Below are positions 1 through 12,010 of a stretch of 64,000 nt of DNA, piece after piece. The position numbers and the translations under genes were made by a program. The DNA comes from Pelobates cultripes (lineage: Eukaryota > Chordata > Amphibia > Anura > Pelobatidae). The stretch spans positions 361,487,488 to 361,551,487 of the forward strand of contig OW240913.1 of the NCBI GenBank assembly GCA_933207985.1. Direction: 5' to 3'. The notes beneath the pieces are model-generated. The model was not told the origin of the DNA. It ran no database searches and saw nothing but the letters and a program-made list of their open reading frames with translations. Position 1 is the stretch's first letter; each line of letters begins with the position of its first letter.

Positions 1-360
1 TGTGTTTTGGTTGTTATGATGGTCAGAATAACCTTTAACGAAAGTGGAACAGAAGAGTAAATTTAAATTTTACTCAAGTATTAATTCATGATGCATATTT
101 TCTATTTTTAGTGATTTCTTAAAAAAAAAAAAAAAAGCCACAAATATGTATTTGTCTCTAGTTTTACAGATTTGACTATGATTAAGCTGCACTTCCTTCA
201 GACCACTGATTCTTCCTTTTTGTCAGCTACTGTAATGAACGTTGGTATTCCATTCCCCATTCGTTTGGTTCCTCCCGAACTGCTAGGTATTTAGTGATAA
301 TAGCTCGCAGTTTGGGCGCAGATTCCTACGTTCCCAGGAATCAACGTACAGCATACAAGT
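1..360. other. No recognisable feature; poly(A) tract
   Basis: I see no gene or named repeat here. A run of about 17 A lies near 120-136. It could be the tail of an old retroposon, but no matching target duplication or body was recognised. Confidence 0.4.
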
Positions 361-1000
361 AAAGTATAGCAGGGGTTATATCCCAGAATCCTCCCTACCT
401 GGGAAGCAAAGGCTGGAAAAGAGGTCGCTGTTCCTTTGTCTCCCAGTTAGGGGAAGCCCTCCCCCAGCCGAGAAGTCTCTCACACAAAACAGGGGGCTTC
501 TTCATCCCAGGAGACTGTGCCCTGGAGCCAAGTGCGGTAAAGGGGTTACCCCTTAGTCTCCCAGGCACAGAAAAGCCTGCCAAACTAGCCAGTGCCCCCA
601 GAAACGTCCTCGACCAACCACAGGAGTCCCCACCGAGGCACCGACCCTGACCCGGTTCTGTTCGTTTGGCTCAGGTGCTGAAACCTGCAAGGAAAGCGGC
701 TCCTTTTGGGGCACGAATGCTTCCCCTGGTTGGCGTTCATCTATACGAAATGGGGGCCACCCAAGGCAGCACTCATTAATTACTTCCCTTGCAGTTTCAC
801 ACTATGTTGCCAGTGCAATCATTGCGGTTTCGAAACTCATGTTACAGGTGTGAACTTTCTGATAAGTTGGCGGGAATGTTCTAATGGGGCACTGGGGGGG
901 TCTCTGTTTGGGAGACAAATGGAATCTGTTCGTATGAACTCTCGAATGGAGAAACAGGCATAAAATACAAAAATTTAGGGTAACATAGTAACGGGCTAGG
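361..1000. other. Unidentified, probably repeat-derived stretch
   Basis: This GC-richer stretch lies beyond the RNase H end of the Gypsy relic, so it could be later pol sequence or an LTR of that element. Its short open frames (for example 395-583 minus and 706-963 plus) match no protein I recognise. I saw no LTR ends, so the identity stays open. Confidence 0.25.
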
Positions 1001-1139
1001 GGAAACACAATAATTCAAAGGAAGACACAAGAAAGAATGGGGTTCTGCATACAGGCACCTGGTAGTTTAATCACATTGCTCCCCCCAATTCCATGGTGCA
1101 GCATACCCGCCCAGACCCTGACAGGTTGGCTTGGGGATG

Positions 1140-2535
1140 TCCCGGGAAAGCGATCAGGGTTCCAGCTCCGTCTGCCGGGATAGCCCATCGGTGTTGCCGT
1201 TATGCCTACCGGGCCTGGTAAAGTTATAGGGCTGCAGAGCCAAGCTTCAGCGCAGCAAACAGGGATAATCCCAAGCAAACAGTTTCAGCCAGATGAGAGG
1301 GTTGGGGTAGGTCATCAGGGTTAAGGGACGACCGTAGAGATAGGGCTGTAGCTTCCTCAAAGCCCGTACAATAGCCAGGTATTCCTTTTACACTGTGGCA
1401 TAGCTGACCTCCCTGGGTAATAGTTCCCAGGTGAGATATGCCACTTTGTGCTCCATTCCCGTCATCCTCCACTTGACTCAGTACTGCTGCCAGCCCAAAC
1501 ATGAAGGCATCTGTGTGGACAAGAAACCTTTTAGTAGGATCTGAGGCGGCCAACACCGGGCCTCGCTCAGCGCAGTTTTGAGTCTCTGGAAGGCGGCCTC
1601 ATACTCCAGGACCACACTACTTGTTTAGGAAGGGACTTTTTGGTCAGGTCAGTGAGGGGTTTGGTAATGGCGCTATAGTCAGGGACACATTTTTGGTAAT
1701 AGCCCGTGGGAAAATTAATACCTGTAGGTTGGAGCCAGTGGGCAATGGCCTCTACTTTGGCGAGTTCTGGCTTCGGCTTTCCCCGAACCTCCCTATGGCC
1801 GGGATACTATATCTGGGCCATACCAACATGGCACTTGTCTGGCCTCAAAGTGAGCCCGGGCGTCTTAATTTGCCTCAGTACCATAGATAGGCGTTTCCGG
1901 CGGTCCTCCCATGTGCGGCTGTAGATGGCTGTCATCATCTAAATACGAACAAGCAAAGTCCTGAAATCTTTCTAGGAGCCTGTCGGCCATTTTCTGGAAT
2001 GTTGTTGGGTCATTCTTCATCCCAAAAGGCATAACCTTAAACTGGTATAGCCCAAATGGGGTGATGAAGGCAGACTTAGGAATGGCCACCGGTTCCAGGG
2101 GGATTTGCCAATAACCTTTACACAAATCTATGGTAGTTAGGCAATTCACCCAGCCATATGATACAGCAACTCATCTACCTGGGGCATGGGGTAGGCATCA
2201 GTAATGGTCCTGTCATTAAGTTTCTGGTAGTCTATACAGAAGCGAGTCGTACCGTGAGTCGCACCACTGGAGAAGCCCAGGGGCTCTGGGAGAGTTCTAT
2301 GACTCTTAGCACTAGCATCTCCTTAATCTCCCTTCCCATGGTCGCCTAGACTGCTTCAGGGATTCGGTAGGGTTGTTGCCATAGTGGGGTTTCTCCCTAG
2401 GTCTCCACTCGGTGGACCGCAGTGGAGTTGTACCCGGGTGGCGTAGAGAACATGTCCTCATATCCCTGAAGCAATTGGATGGCCTCTGCACTTTCTACCG
2501 GACGTAGGTGTTCCCCTAGCACAGGCAAGGACACA
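1140..2535 (-). pseudogene. Gypsy-type LTR retrotransposon pol relic (reverse transcriptase-RNase H)
   Basis: On the minus strand the order is RT then RNase H, as in Ty3/Gypsy pol. From about 2,520 down come the segment before RT, then RFCIDYQKLND near 2,250, TTIDLCKGYWQIPL near 2,140-2,090, FGLYQFKVMPFGMKN near 2,070-2,010 and the catalytic YLDD near 1,945-1,935. The RT-RNase H connection (VEAIAHWLQPTG, then PLTDLTKK) lies at about 1,760-1,640. RNase H follows with FLVHTDA and GLAAVLSQVEDDGN near 1,535-1,455, ending with a GNTDGLSRQ match near 1,190. The reading moves between frames and meets stops, so this is a dead fragment. No gag, protease or integrase was recognised. Sequence homology ends abruptly near 2,535, where a different repeat begins. 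Confidence 0.85.
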
Positions 2536-2775
2536 AGAAGGAGGATTGTTGAGGAGAAGCCAAAGTCAGAGGATGCCAGAGGTCAGGATAAACGAGGGTA
2601 AGCCAAGGTCAAAGGATGCCTCTGGAGAACACTGGATAAAGAACACAAATACAGGAACCAGAGTCAATGAATTGACACTGCCCTCAGAGAGAGGCAGTGT
2701 TTTAAACCTGGTGATTAGGCATCAGCTTCAGGTGGAGTGAAATGGGCAGGAGCAGTCACAGGAAAAGTCCAACCC
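2536..2775. repeat. Left part of an older repeat split by the LINE
   Basis: This sequence (containing a short inverted pair around a GAGAGAG centre near 2,690) continues in quality with 9,328-9,460. The L1-type LINE inserted between the two, leaving the duplication AGGAAAAGTCCAACCC at 2,760-2,775 and 9,312-9,327. It may be an LTR: a TATATATA lies just beyond the LINE near 9,363. The family was not identified. Confidence 0.45.
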
Positions 2776-2889
2776 CAGGGGCGTGTCTTGGCCACCATCT
2801 TAGATGGCCACGTTATAGAGAGGCTCCTGGACAAGGGGGACAATTTTGTTCCTAAAGTGACAATTCTAATCTGAATGTACCAATTTTAA

Positions 2890-4491
2890 TTGAAAATACA
2901 AAAAGTCAACTTAGCACTGATCATGCAGAAGCAAAAGAAAACAGAAAAATCCGTTCCTGGGACGAAGAAAATGGAAGCAGGAGCGGCTGGGGTGAGTAAG
3001 GGTTCCCAGGCTCGCTCCCCTGCTTCCAAACCCGCCTCGCGGCTTGTTTCGCCGCTTAAACTTTCGTTGGTGGCGTCGGGGAAATCCCTCCCTACCTCCC
3101 TCCCGGTCTCCCTCCCCAAAACTTATGCTTGTGCGGCCGCGACCCGTCCGCAGCTTCCTGAGGGCGGCGGGACCGCGACCGCACTAGCCGGCACTCCTGT
3201 GTGCGGCTCAGAGTGCTCCGAGCACTCGGCATGCTCGGAGCACAGTGCTGTGTCTCCCGCGAGCGGCAAGGACCTCCCTGCAAGCCGCTCGCGGTCTCAC
3301 TCCAGGGCAGCCCGGTCGCTCACTTACAAAAGCGACCGGGTTGCTAGTAAAGGGGAGGGCAGTGCGAGGTCACGCTCCCCGTCGGGATCCTCAGCCTCCA
3401 GGCTGTCGGTCCCGGCGGGGGGGGCCTCTGCTGTCCGACCCAAAGTATTTAAAGGGGCAGCAAGGGCTACAGTAAGCCCAGATGAAAATCTTATGGAAAT
3501 AGGGGCTGAAGTGCTCCAAAAAAGTGCCTTCTCTGCACTACCACAGAGAACACGTTATGTTGCCACAACAAAGATGGCTGACAGTCCAGATACTGTATTT
3601 TCCACTTCCAAGATGGCCGCTGCCACCTCCAATATGGCTACTACCACATTTAAAGCTGCGACCTATAATCCTAATATGCCACTTGAATTGGCAGCAGACC
3701 TGCCACCGTCAGCTGGCATGATAATTCAACTTATTAAAGATTTGAGAGTTGATTTGAAAAATGACTTTAAAAATGACTTTGACACATTATATGGAGCCAT
3801 GGAGGGCATTAATCAGCGTACAGAAATAATAGAGAATAAATTGCATTCTCAAGAGCAATCTCATCTGGATTTGGTTGAAACCGTAAAAGAGCTCCAAAAG
3901 CAAGTGCACCAACAAGCAGAAAAGCTTGCCGACGCTGAAGATAGAAGTAGGCGTAATAACCTAAGGATCAGGGGGATCCCTGATAATATCGACTCCCAGG
4001 AATTACAAAGCTATTTCCAGACAATGGTGAAGTCAGCTCTTCCAAACGCAAAAAATACGGATTTATTACTGGATCGCATCCACAGATTGCCCAAACCCGG
4101 CAATGCTCCTCCAGCTGCACCCAAAGACGTGATAGTGAGATTCCACTACTATCACATTAAAGAAGAATTTCTAGGTGCAGTACGCACGTCAGGTCTCACA
4201 GGAGATTACAGCAGCATGAAGGTCTTTCAAGACTTTTCTGCTCAAACAATGAAGCGACGCAGGGAATTTCAACTTTTCACTGCGGAGCTAAGAAGAAGAG
4301 GGATAAGATATAGATGGGGATTCCCGGTTAAAGTCCTTTTCCGCATGGATGGTCGGAATTTTATAGTCACGTCGCCTGAAGAAGGAATGGAACTCATCAA
4401 TACTATGAATGGACGTCGGGTTTCGCCTCATAGACTCTCGCCATCTACTCCTGTTCAGGCCAGCAAGAGAAGCAAATCAGACACTTCCTGA
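2890..4491 (+). CDS. LINE ORF1 protein (L1-type RNA-binding chaperone), 533 aa
   Basis: In L1 elements this protein trimerises, coats the element RNA in cis and acts as a nucleic-acid chaperone. Residues 1-200 are basic and rich in Ser, Pro and Arg, encoded by a CpG-rich stretch (about 3,000-3,430) unlike the AT-rich surroundings. A coiled-coil region runs from about residue 270 to 350. At 350-361 comes DAEDRSRRNNLRIRGIP, the classic join between the coil and the RRM. The RRM runs to about 450, and the C-terminal domain (RRRGIRYRWGFPV and following) covers about 467-507. The frame is open throughout. The ATG at 2,890 is the first in this frame. Length exceeds human ORF1p (338 aa) because of the long N-terminal region. 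Confidence 0.92.
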   Translation: MKIQKVNLALIMQKQKKTEKSVPGTKKMEAGAAGVSKGSQARSPASKPASRLVSPLKLSLVASGKSLPTSLPVSLPKTYACAAATRPQLPEGGGTATALAGTPVCGSECSEHSACSEHSAVSPASGKDLPASRSRSHSRAARSLTYKSDRVASKGEGSARSRSPSGSSASRLSVPAGGASAVRPKVFKGAARATVSPDENLMEIGAEVLQKSAFSALPQRTRYVATTKMADSPDTVFSTSKMAAATSNMATTTFKAATYNPNMPLELAADLPPSAGMIIQLIKDLRVDLKNDFKNDFDTLYGAMEGINQRTEIIENKLHSQEQSHLDLVETVKELQKQVHQQAEKLADAEDRSRRNNLRIRGIPDNIDSQELQSYFQTMVKSALPNAKNTDLLLDRIHRLPKPGNAPPAAPKDVIVRFHYYHIKEEFLGAVRTSGLTGDYSSMKVFQDFSAQTMKRRREFQLFTAELRRRGIRYRWGFPVKVLFRMDGRNFIVTSPEEGMELINTMNGRRVSPHRLSPSTPVQASKRSKSDTS

Positions 4492-5309
4492 GATCCCAGC
4501 TCAAAGAGACATAGTCTTCCTTTTCTATGGTCATCATCGAGTCCTGCTCCAGTCCGCCGATTTATCGGGATTACTTTGAATATTGATCTGTTTCTCCTTT
4601 TTATGACAGACTTCTGAGTTCTTCCACTAACGGTTATTTGTCCTGTGCCTTTTTCGGTTTATTTTAGAAACTGATCCTTCTATTTAAAACTTTCTATACT
4701 TATACAATCAAAATATTTTTTTATTTTTTTTATATATAATTTCATATTTATTTAATTTTATTATTTTTTTATTTTATTTTATATATTTTTTTTTTTTTAA
4801 TTGTTCTGTGCTTTTTACCCTTTCAATTGTCATATTTAAAAAGTTGCTTTTTGTTTTTTTACTACCTACATTAGCTCCCCCTGCACCCAGTAGCCTTCTC
4901 TCCCCCCAACCTGGGCCTAACACCCTGAGATGGAGAAACTTTTTTTGTTCTCCCTCATGGCCCTCTTTCACTGTTTTTGTTTCACCCCTGATAGGGGTAT
5001 ATATCCAAGTTTTTTGTTCCCCTTTTTTATTTTTTTATATTTTTTGTCCATTCATCATTTAAAGTTCAGTAGAAATGTTTTTAGACCACGAAACACTGCA
5101 ATGCTTCATACAAAAATGCATAATACGTGGCATCAGCAAATTGTAATCATCTGTTTACTCATTATTCCTGTACACACAAGCACACAGCTTGAGTTTGCTT
5201 TAATAGCTTTGTTGGACTTGCATGTTTCTCTCTTGGAAGGTGGTGGCTGGGACTCTCACAAGATTGAATGTTCCTTTACCCTGTATCAGTTATTACTGTT
5301 CTATAAACC
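4492..5309 (+). other. Long T-rich spacer between LINE ORF1 and ORF2
   Basis: The 818-bp spacer is very T-rich, especially 4,700-4,800 and 5,020-5,060. Open frames within it (4,808-5,062; 4,930-5,319) show no domain and are probably chance. Such a gap is much longer than the roughly 60 bp in human L1, so ORF2 would need internal entry, reinitiation or a separate transcript. Confidence 0.6.
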
Positions 5310-8300
5310 ATGGTCTTAAAATATATGTCATTTAATGTGAGAGGCCTGAACACCGCCCACAAGAGACGATTATTATTCAAAGAAGCAAAATCCAACGAAT
5401 CAGATGTGATTTGTGTACAGGAAACACATTTTAAAGATGATAAAGACCATAAAATCATGTCAAAGCTTTTCCCAGTTCAATACCATTGCACTTATAAATC
5501 CAAGTCTAGAGGTACTTCGATTTTTTTTTCACAGGAATGTAGCATGCTTGACAAACAAAGTTATAACGGACGATGACGGGAGGTATTTAATATGGATAGG
5601 ATCACTCAATACTATTGAATATACTATTGTGAACATGTATTTTCCAAACACCGGTCAGTTGCAGTTTTTTAGGAAATTGATGGACTTAGTGAATGAGAAT
5701 GTGAGAGGCAACTTGGTAATGTGTGGTGACACGAATTTTGTGATGGATGGAGAGTTGGATAACGCTAGGGAAGACCGTGATCGACAGCTTAGAGGGGACA
5801 GTGACAGATTAGCGTATAAATGCTCCAGATATATGATTGAATGTGGCTTATACGATCCTTGGAGACTGTTGCATGAGAATGAAAGAGATTTTACGTATTA
5901 TTCTGTCTCTAAAAATATGTATTCCAGGCTGGACCGGTTTATGGTCCAGGGTGCTTTAATTCCTCACATCTTGAAATCTGATATCTTAAACATTAACTGG
6001 TCCGACCATGCTCCAATCATAATGCATATTGACGAAATTGTTTCATCAGCCCCTAACAGAACTTGGAAATTAGGTGATTATTTGTTAAATGATGTTGTGA
6101 ATAAGTCACTGACGGAGAAAGCTTTGTGTGATTATTTTTCGGAGAATGCCTCGCCCGAGGTTCCTGGCGAGGTGACTTGGAATGCGCATAAGGCTGTGTT
6201 AAGAGGTCATTTTATTTCTAGAGCGTCTTACTTGAAGAGAATTAATAGCAATAATTTAAGAACATTGGAAAAAGAACTGTATAATTTGAACCAAGCTAAT
6301 AAATTTGGTCCATCGTCCTCCCTATCAGCAATGATAGGAGAAATTAAGGCTAAAATCAACAAAATTAATTTAGATCGTACATCTCTTATGGTGAGACGTC
6401 TCAGGAAAACATTTTACTTAAAAGGTAACAGGGCCTCAACTCTTTTGGCATCCAAACTCCGGCATGTGAATGCCCAATCAAAAATAGCATATTTAATTGA
6501 TGATCAGGGGCAAAAAGTGTTTCATCCAACTAAAATTAGTGATATGTTCGCAGAGTATTATAGTAAACTTTATAATTTAGAATGTAATTTGGACCTCCCC
6601 CAGCCTTCTACAACAATAATTGATAAATTCTTAGACAGAGTGTCATTGCCTCGGCTGTCTCCAGTACATTTAGAAAGCTTAGAATGTGAAATATCAGCAG
6701 CAGAGATAGCTGAGGCAATTAAACTTATGCCATCTGGAAAAGCCCCTGGTCCCGACGGATTAACTATTTTATATTATAAAACTTTTCCAGAAATTTTAAT
6801 TCCCCATATGACTAAATTGTTCAATTCCTATAAGTCAGAGGGAAAGATGCCAGAGGAGTCCTTGTGCGCACGAATAGTCACTTTGCCAAAGCCGGGAAAA
6901 ACTCCTGATAGATGCCCTAACTTTAGGCCCATTTCTCTGATTAATAATGATTCAAAGATTTATTCTAAGGTTCTCGCTAATAGATTAACCAAACTAATCC
7001 CATTGTTAATTAATAAAGATCAAGTAGGTTTTGTGCAGAATAGACAGGCGCCAGACGGAACTAGAAGATTTATAAACTTGATTCAGCACATCAATATGAC
7101 CAAAACGCCTTCTTTGCTTCTATCTCTAGACGCAGAAAAAGCGTTTGACAGGATACATTGGGGATATTTATGGAGAACATTAGATAGGTTCAACATACCA
7201 TCATCATTTATCACAGCAATTAAGGCGTTATATTGCGCACCCTCCGCCCATGTCTCAGCTTCTGGCTTCACATCCAAAACTTTTTCCCTAACCAACGGGA
7301 CGAGACAGGGGTGCCCTTTATCTCCAATTTTGTTTGTTTTAGCGATAGAACCCCTGGCAGAACTGATTAGGACAACCCCACAAATTGTAGGAATTGCGGT
7401 TAAAGAATCCGTTCACAAAATTGGTTTGTTTGCAGATGATATAATCCTAGCTATTAAAAACCCAAAAGAATCTTTGAGACACCTCAAGGATATTTTAACT
7501 CAATTCGGTGAGATATCGTATTACAAATTAAATGAGTCCAAAACTCAAGCCCTTCCGTTTCATTTAAACAATTTGGAAACCATTGCCCTTAAGAAATCAT
7601 ATTTATTTGATTGGAGAACTGATTATATGGAATATCTTGGCATTAATTTATGCAAAAATTTGGTTAATATGCACAATCACAACCTGAGGAAAGCATGGTC
7701 AGACCTACAAAAAGAGATGGAGAGATGGGGTGGGATGGAGCTTTCATGGCTGGGGAGGGTCGCATCTATTAAAATGACGATACTCCCAAAAATTTTATAT
7801 TTTTTTAGGACCATTCCTCTGTCCATTCCATTATCATTTTTTAATAAAGTTCATTCGACGATGTTGAAATTTATATGGGGGAACAAGCCTGCCCGAGTGA
7901 GGCTCACTTCCCTGCAGCACCATAAATCGAACGGCGGTATCGGTGTCCCCGATATCCGCAAATATTATTTCGCCACTAACGCTGCAGTGGTTGTGAGCTT
8001 TAACAACCAGGATGATAAACCCAGATGGATGGAGATAGAGGAATCAAAAATTTCACCGGTTAGGCTATTAGAATTACCTTGGTTAAATCCCAAGAAAAGA
8101 CCTGGAATTACAAAATTATTTTTATCCACCAGGACTACGCTTAAGGCCTGGGACATTGTTTTTAAAAACGACCAGTCTCCCAGATTATATAGAGCAATGC
8201 CTATTGAATTATTGAAAGATCATATACCATCCTTAAAAATAGAATTATTAAAGGATTGCTCTATAACTAATCTGGACAATTTTTTCTATGGCAATGCTAT

Positions 8301-9117
8301 TCTTTCTTTGGAAAAATTGAAGCTTAAGTATGGATTGTCAAATGCATGTGAACTGGAATGTATGATAATCATTGATAAATTGAAAGAACTATACCAGGTA
8401 CCTGAAACAGATAAAAACTATAAATCACTTGAGATATCTCCTTTAGAGAAAGTTATTTTATACAGCCCCGCTAGTAAAGGTATTATATCCTTATGTTACT
8501 TATCTCATAATGCCAAGCCCTTAGTTAAATTAAAACATATGCTGTCATGGGAGACGGAGTTGGGTGCCCAGTACGATTTAGTAGAATGGTTCGGTTTCTT
8601 TACAGGTTTGAAAGGCATTTCGTACTGCACCGACCATTTTGAAAATCATTATAAAATCTTATATCGCTGGTACCTGGCTCCGTCTAGATTACATAACATG
8701 AACAATATGTATTCTGACCGGTGTTGGAGAGACTGTGGGGGAGTGGGCAATATGGCTCATATCTGGTGGTTTTGCCCCAAGTTAATTAATTATTGGAAAA
8801 TGATCCACGATCTGATTATTAAAGTGAACGGAACCATTAGTATCTTAACCTCGGAACTAGCCTTATTTAAAAAACTCCCGGAGTCTGTTAATAGATCAGA
8901 TAAAATAATCATAGGCCACATTCTGATCGCTGCTACATCCTGTTTACCTAGACATTGGAAGTCTCAAAATGTGCCATCTCTCAGAGAAGTTTTTAATTTG
9001 ATTTTAGAAAATAAGGCACATGAACTATCACACAGAGCCAATATGCATGGTTTCCCAATACTAAAATACAACTGGGATAAATGGGAAGAAAAAATCAAAA
9101 CAGTTTATGGTCTTTGA
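5310..9117 (+). pseudogene. LINE ORF2 protein: endonuclease and reverse transcriptase, one frameshift
   Basis: ORF2p nicks the target and primes reverse transcription there. Reading starts at ATG 5,310 with SFNVRGLN and the catalytic Glu of QETH (5,418-5,429). This frame ends at 5,576; the rest of the protein is in another frame, open from before 5,413 to 9,117. The shift lies between about 5,515 and 5,565, where a T-run at about 5,521-5,530 is a likely slippage site. Downstream motifs: GDTN (5,725-5,736), SDHAPI (6,001-6,018), GKAPGPDGL (6,736-6,762), SLDAEKAFDRI (around 7,129), GTRQGCPLSP (around 7,300-7,326) and the RT active site FADD (7,429-7,440). A CX3CX7HX4C zinc-knuckle-like motif starts at Cys 8,722-8,724 and ends at Cys 8,773-8,775. 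Total length, about 1,269 codons, equals the usual L1 ORF2. Apart from the shift I see no stop. Confidence 0.92.
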
Positions 9118-9327
9118 TATACTTATTGTTAAAGTGCATTGTTGTAAAACATTTTTCCTTTTGCCTTCTACTTTAATATGTTTATTTCATTGATGGATGG
9201 ATACCCCTTCCCATTTCCATGTTACCCCTCCTTTCCTACCCCTAATACAATGTTTGTATTATTATCATTTGTTATAAAAAAAAAAAAAACTTTAATAAAA
9301 ATTATTTGAAAAGGAAAAGTCCAACCC

Positions 9328-9470
9328 ACTAGTGCTGGAGACATAGTCAGATAAAACAGGGCTATATATACTCAGAGGAATAGGAGCTGCTGTGGTTTAC
9401 AGGTAGTAAAGCAGGCGCAAGATTGCAAGGTACCCAGGTTCAAATTCCCTGTTGGGTACTTATGGGCTGA
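9328..9470 (+). repeat. Right part of the LINE-split repeat, with a tRNA-like box B
   Basis: Continues the repeat at 2,536-2,775. It contains TATATATA near 9,363. A GGTTCAAATTCC segment near 9,438-9,450 resembles the pol III box B of a tRNA (GGTTCRANNCC). I could not fold a convincing cloverleaf, so it is not called a tRNA gene. Confidence 0.35.
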
Positions 9471-10798
9471 ACATGTCTGGATGTCAATGGGAGAACTGTG
9501 ACAATTACCTAATGTTTACATTTTCCTGTGCTTTATGCAAATCTACACATTTTCCCATGATTCCTCCATGCCTCCATCTTTCAATTTCTCTAGAGGCCTA
9601 CTTTGAGGCTTGTTTAGAAAGATTGCTGGATAAGATGGGAATTACGGAATACAGAGGTTGGTTTGCATTAAATGTATTTTTTTGTGACTTTTTAGAAGGC
9701 AATAAAAGTGCTACAGCTTTAGACCTTTACTGCACCTCTCATATGTCATCTTGGAGGGGTCTTTGTAAAATATGCCAAGACCCCCCCAAAATGATAGATC
9801 TGTCTTAACGGGCACAGCAAGGATCTTTTTTATTCTTCATCCTCCTTTGATTTTATTACTGTAATAAATCTCTTGCAAATAATTATGAATCAGAGCAAAA
9901 TTCTTCCTAAAGTTGTTCTGAGAAATAAAGGAACTAACTCGCTGTATGTTCAACACTGAATTAAAAATCTATTTAAAAAAAAAAAAGTTTTTGTAACTCA
10001 GCAATAGTTGTATCCAAACAGGGTTATCATCAAACTCAGAATTTTAATTCAAGCAACGCATAGTTGATTTGTGGAGCCTCTCCAATAGTGTCACCTTGGC
10101 CATTTTAGCTTTCATTTTGACATTAAAATTTCAAATACCAAAATCTTAAATTAGGTAAATAACTAAGCCCTAAAAAGAGTCATTTGTCAATGGACACATT
10201 TTACCCATTCTGATTTGAAATACCCATATTTTATAAATAAAAAGTATCTAAAGGGCAGGAAAGCATATTATTGAATCCCCATGCGGCCAGTAACCTTCCT
10301 GTGACATTCATTGCTGCATACCCTCTGTCCTGTTGCCAGTAGCCAGTTTTTAGATCTCTGCCCAACTAGCCTTCAGCCAGGAGCTGTCATACCCAGCGCT
10401 TGCTGAAATTCACTGTTATCTCTGTCCTCTATTTCAATCTGTTATCTCTATCACGTAAGGCTTTTGGAAATCTTTTCATATATTTGCTGTTTTGCATTTA
10501 CATGGGGTACACTAGTCTACATTTCATGTCTACTGTAACTAATGGGACACTCCAGCCACTGGAGTTGTAAGAATGTACTGGAAAAAACATAATGCCAATA
10601 TTATTCTGTCGCAAACACAAAAACTATCTGCAGTTTAACTCCACTCCTTGTATGTCTCTGCAGAGAGATTTATTGAAAATTCAGATAGCTGTACTTTATC
10701 CTATAAACCCCTCTGCCCTGATTTCCCAGTAGTAATTGTGACAGATATACATATTTGTGCAGTGTAGCTCCGGTAATTCATTTTTTTTTTTTGTAACA
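9471..10798. other. No recognisable feature
   Basis: AT-rich sequence without a recognised repeat or gene. A 118-codon open frame at 9,452-9,808 (plus) has no domain, signal or family I know. Poly(A/T) runs lie at about 9,975-9,987 and 10,780-10,793. Confidence 0.4.
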
Positions 10799-11916
10799 TA
10801 TGGCATACCTCCCAAGTGTCTATTTAGGAGGACAGTCCATGTTTTGGACCCAAATCCCTCTGTCCCTCTTTTCTATCCTAATGTCCCGTTTTTCTAGGAG
10901 CTCCATATTGTTGTGTCTGAGTCAGGGCCGGATTAACATAGGGGCTGATGGAGCTGCAGCTCCAGGCCCAGGCCCAGGCCCATGGAATAGGCCCATTGAT
11001 TTAAAAAAAAAAAAAAAATTATTATTATTTTTTTTTTTTTTCACACTACTCTTAGAGTTGCCAGGTATTTCTCATATATTTCTTAGGGTTGCCAGGTATT
11101 TCTCAGAAGTATTTCTCAGGTATTTGAGGCTGCCTCGCTGGTGCCGGTATTGCAGTAATACCAGCAATACAAATGTCTGTCTCAGTATAAACAGAGATTG
11201 TTCTGCAATACCAACGCCGGCCAGTAGGGGTCGCTGTTTGTGTGGAGAGAGACAGTGATAAGAAGTTACAGCATCTCCCTACCTGCCTCTCTCTACTCAC
11301 TGAGAGTCCAGACAGCAGCTCAGAGACATGGGGAAGCTGAGACATTGGGACACTGGGGAACATGGGGAACATGGGGACCCTGAGACAGTAGGGACACAGT
11401 GGCTCCATGTCTCTCAGTGGCCCCTAGTCTGTGTCCCCATGTCTCCCAGCCACTGTCCCTAGTGTTTCAGTGGCCCCATGTCTCCAGTGTCCCCATGTCT
11501 CTAAGTGTCCCCTAGTGTCTTAGTGACATCAGGACACTGGGAGACATGGGGACACAGACTCTAAGGGACACTGGGAGACATGAGGATACAAACACTAGGG
11601 GACACTGGGCAACATGGGGACACTGAGACACTAGGGTACACTGAGAGCCATGGAGGCACTGGGGGACACATGGAGACATGGGGACACTGGGTGACTTTGA
11701 GACCTAGGAAACATGGGGCACTCCCAGTGTCCCCATGTCTCCCAACCAGTGTCCATAGTATCTCAGTATCCCCATGTGTCCCTGGTGTCTCTCAGTGTCT
11801 GTAGTGTGCCAGTGTCCCTAGTGTCTCAGTGTTTCCTAGTCTCCCAAAGTCCCTTAGTCTCCCAATGTCTCCCAGTGTCCCCATGTCTCCTAGTGTCTCA
11901 GTGTCCCCTAGTTTAA

Positions 11917-12010
11917 AAGAAAAAATCTCAGGCACTCACAGTGATAGATTTAGGCAGGTTTATTGGACACTGCAACGTTTCAACCTGTACCCAGATCTTT
12001 ATCAAGTCTC
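11917..12010 (-). repeat. About 100-bp repeat, copy 1 (decayed hammerhead-like core)
   Basis: Nearly identical to 12,133-12,235. On the minus strand it reads a CTTGATAAAG box, a stem-forming segment, then TTGAAACG. This recalls a hammerhead core (CTGATGA, stem II, GAAA) but with mutated box bases. See the findings. Confidence 0.5.

Larger units (their letters stand above)
2776..9311 (+). mobile_element. Full-length L1-type LINE, about 6.5 kb
   Basis: A non-LTR retrotransposon bounded by a perfect 16-bp target duplication (2,760-2,775 and 9,312-9,327). Order: short 5' leader (2,776-2,889), ORF1 (2,890-4,491), an 818-bp T-rich spacer, ORF2 (5,310-9,117), and a 3' UTR ending in an A-run plus an ATAAAAATTATTTGAAA-like tail. 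ORF1 has the L1 coiled coil and RRM layout. ORF2 has an APE-type endonuclease, reverse transcriptase and a C-terminal CCHC motif. The only ORF-breaking change I see is one frameshift in the endonuclease. The unbroken 16-bp duplication and intact ORF1 point to a recent insertion. Confidence 0.93.

Noticed and set aside
9452..9808. 118-codon plus-strand open frame
   Set aside because: No domain, homology or flanking splice pattern that I can recognise; its length is compatible with chance.
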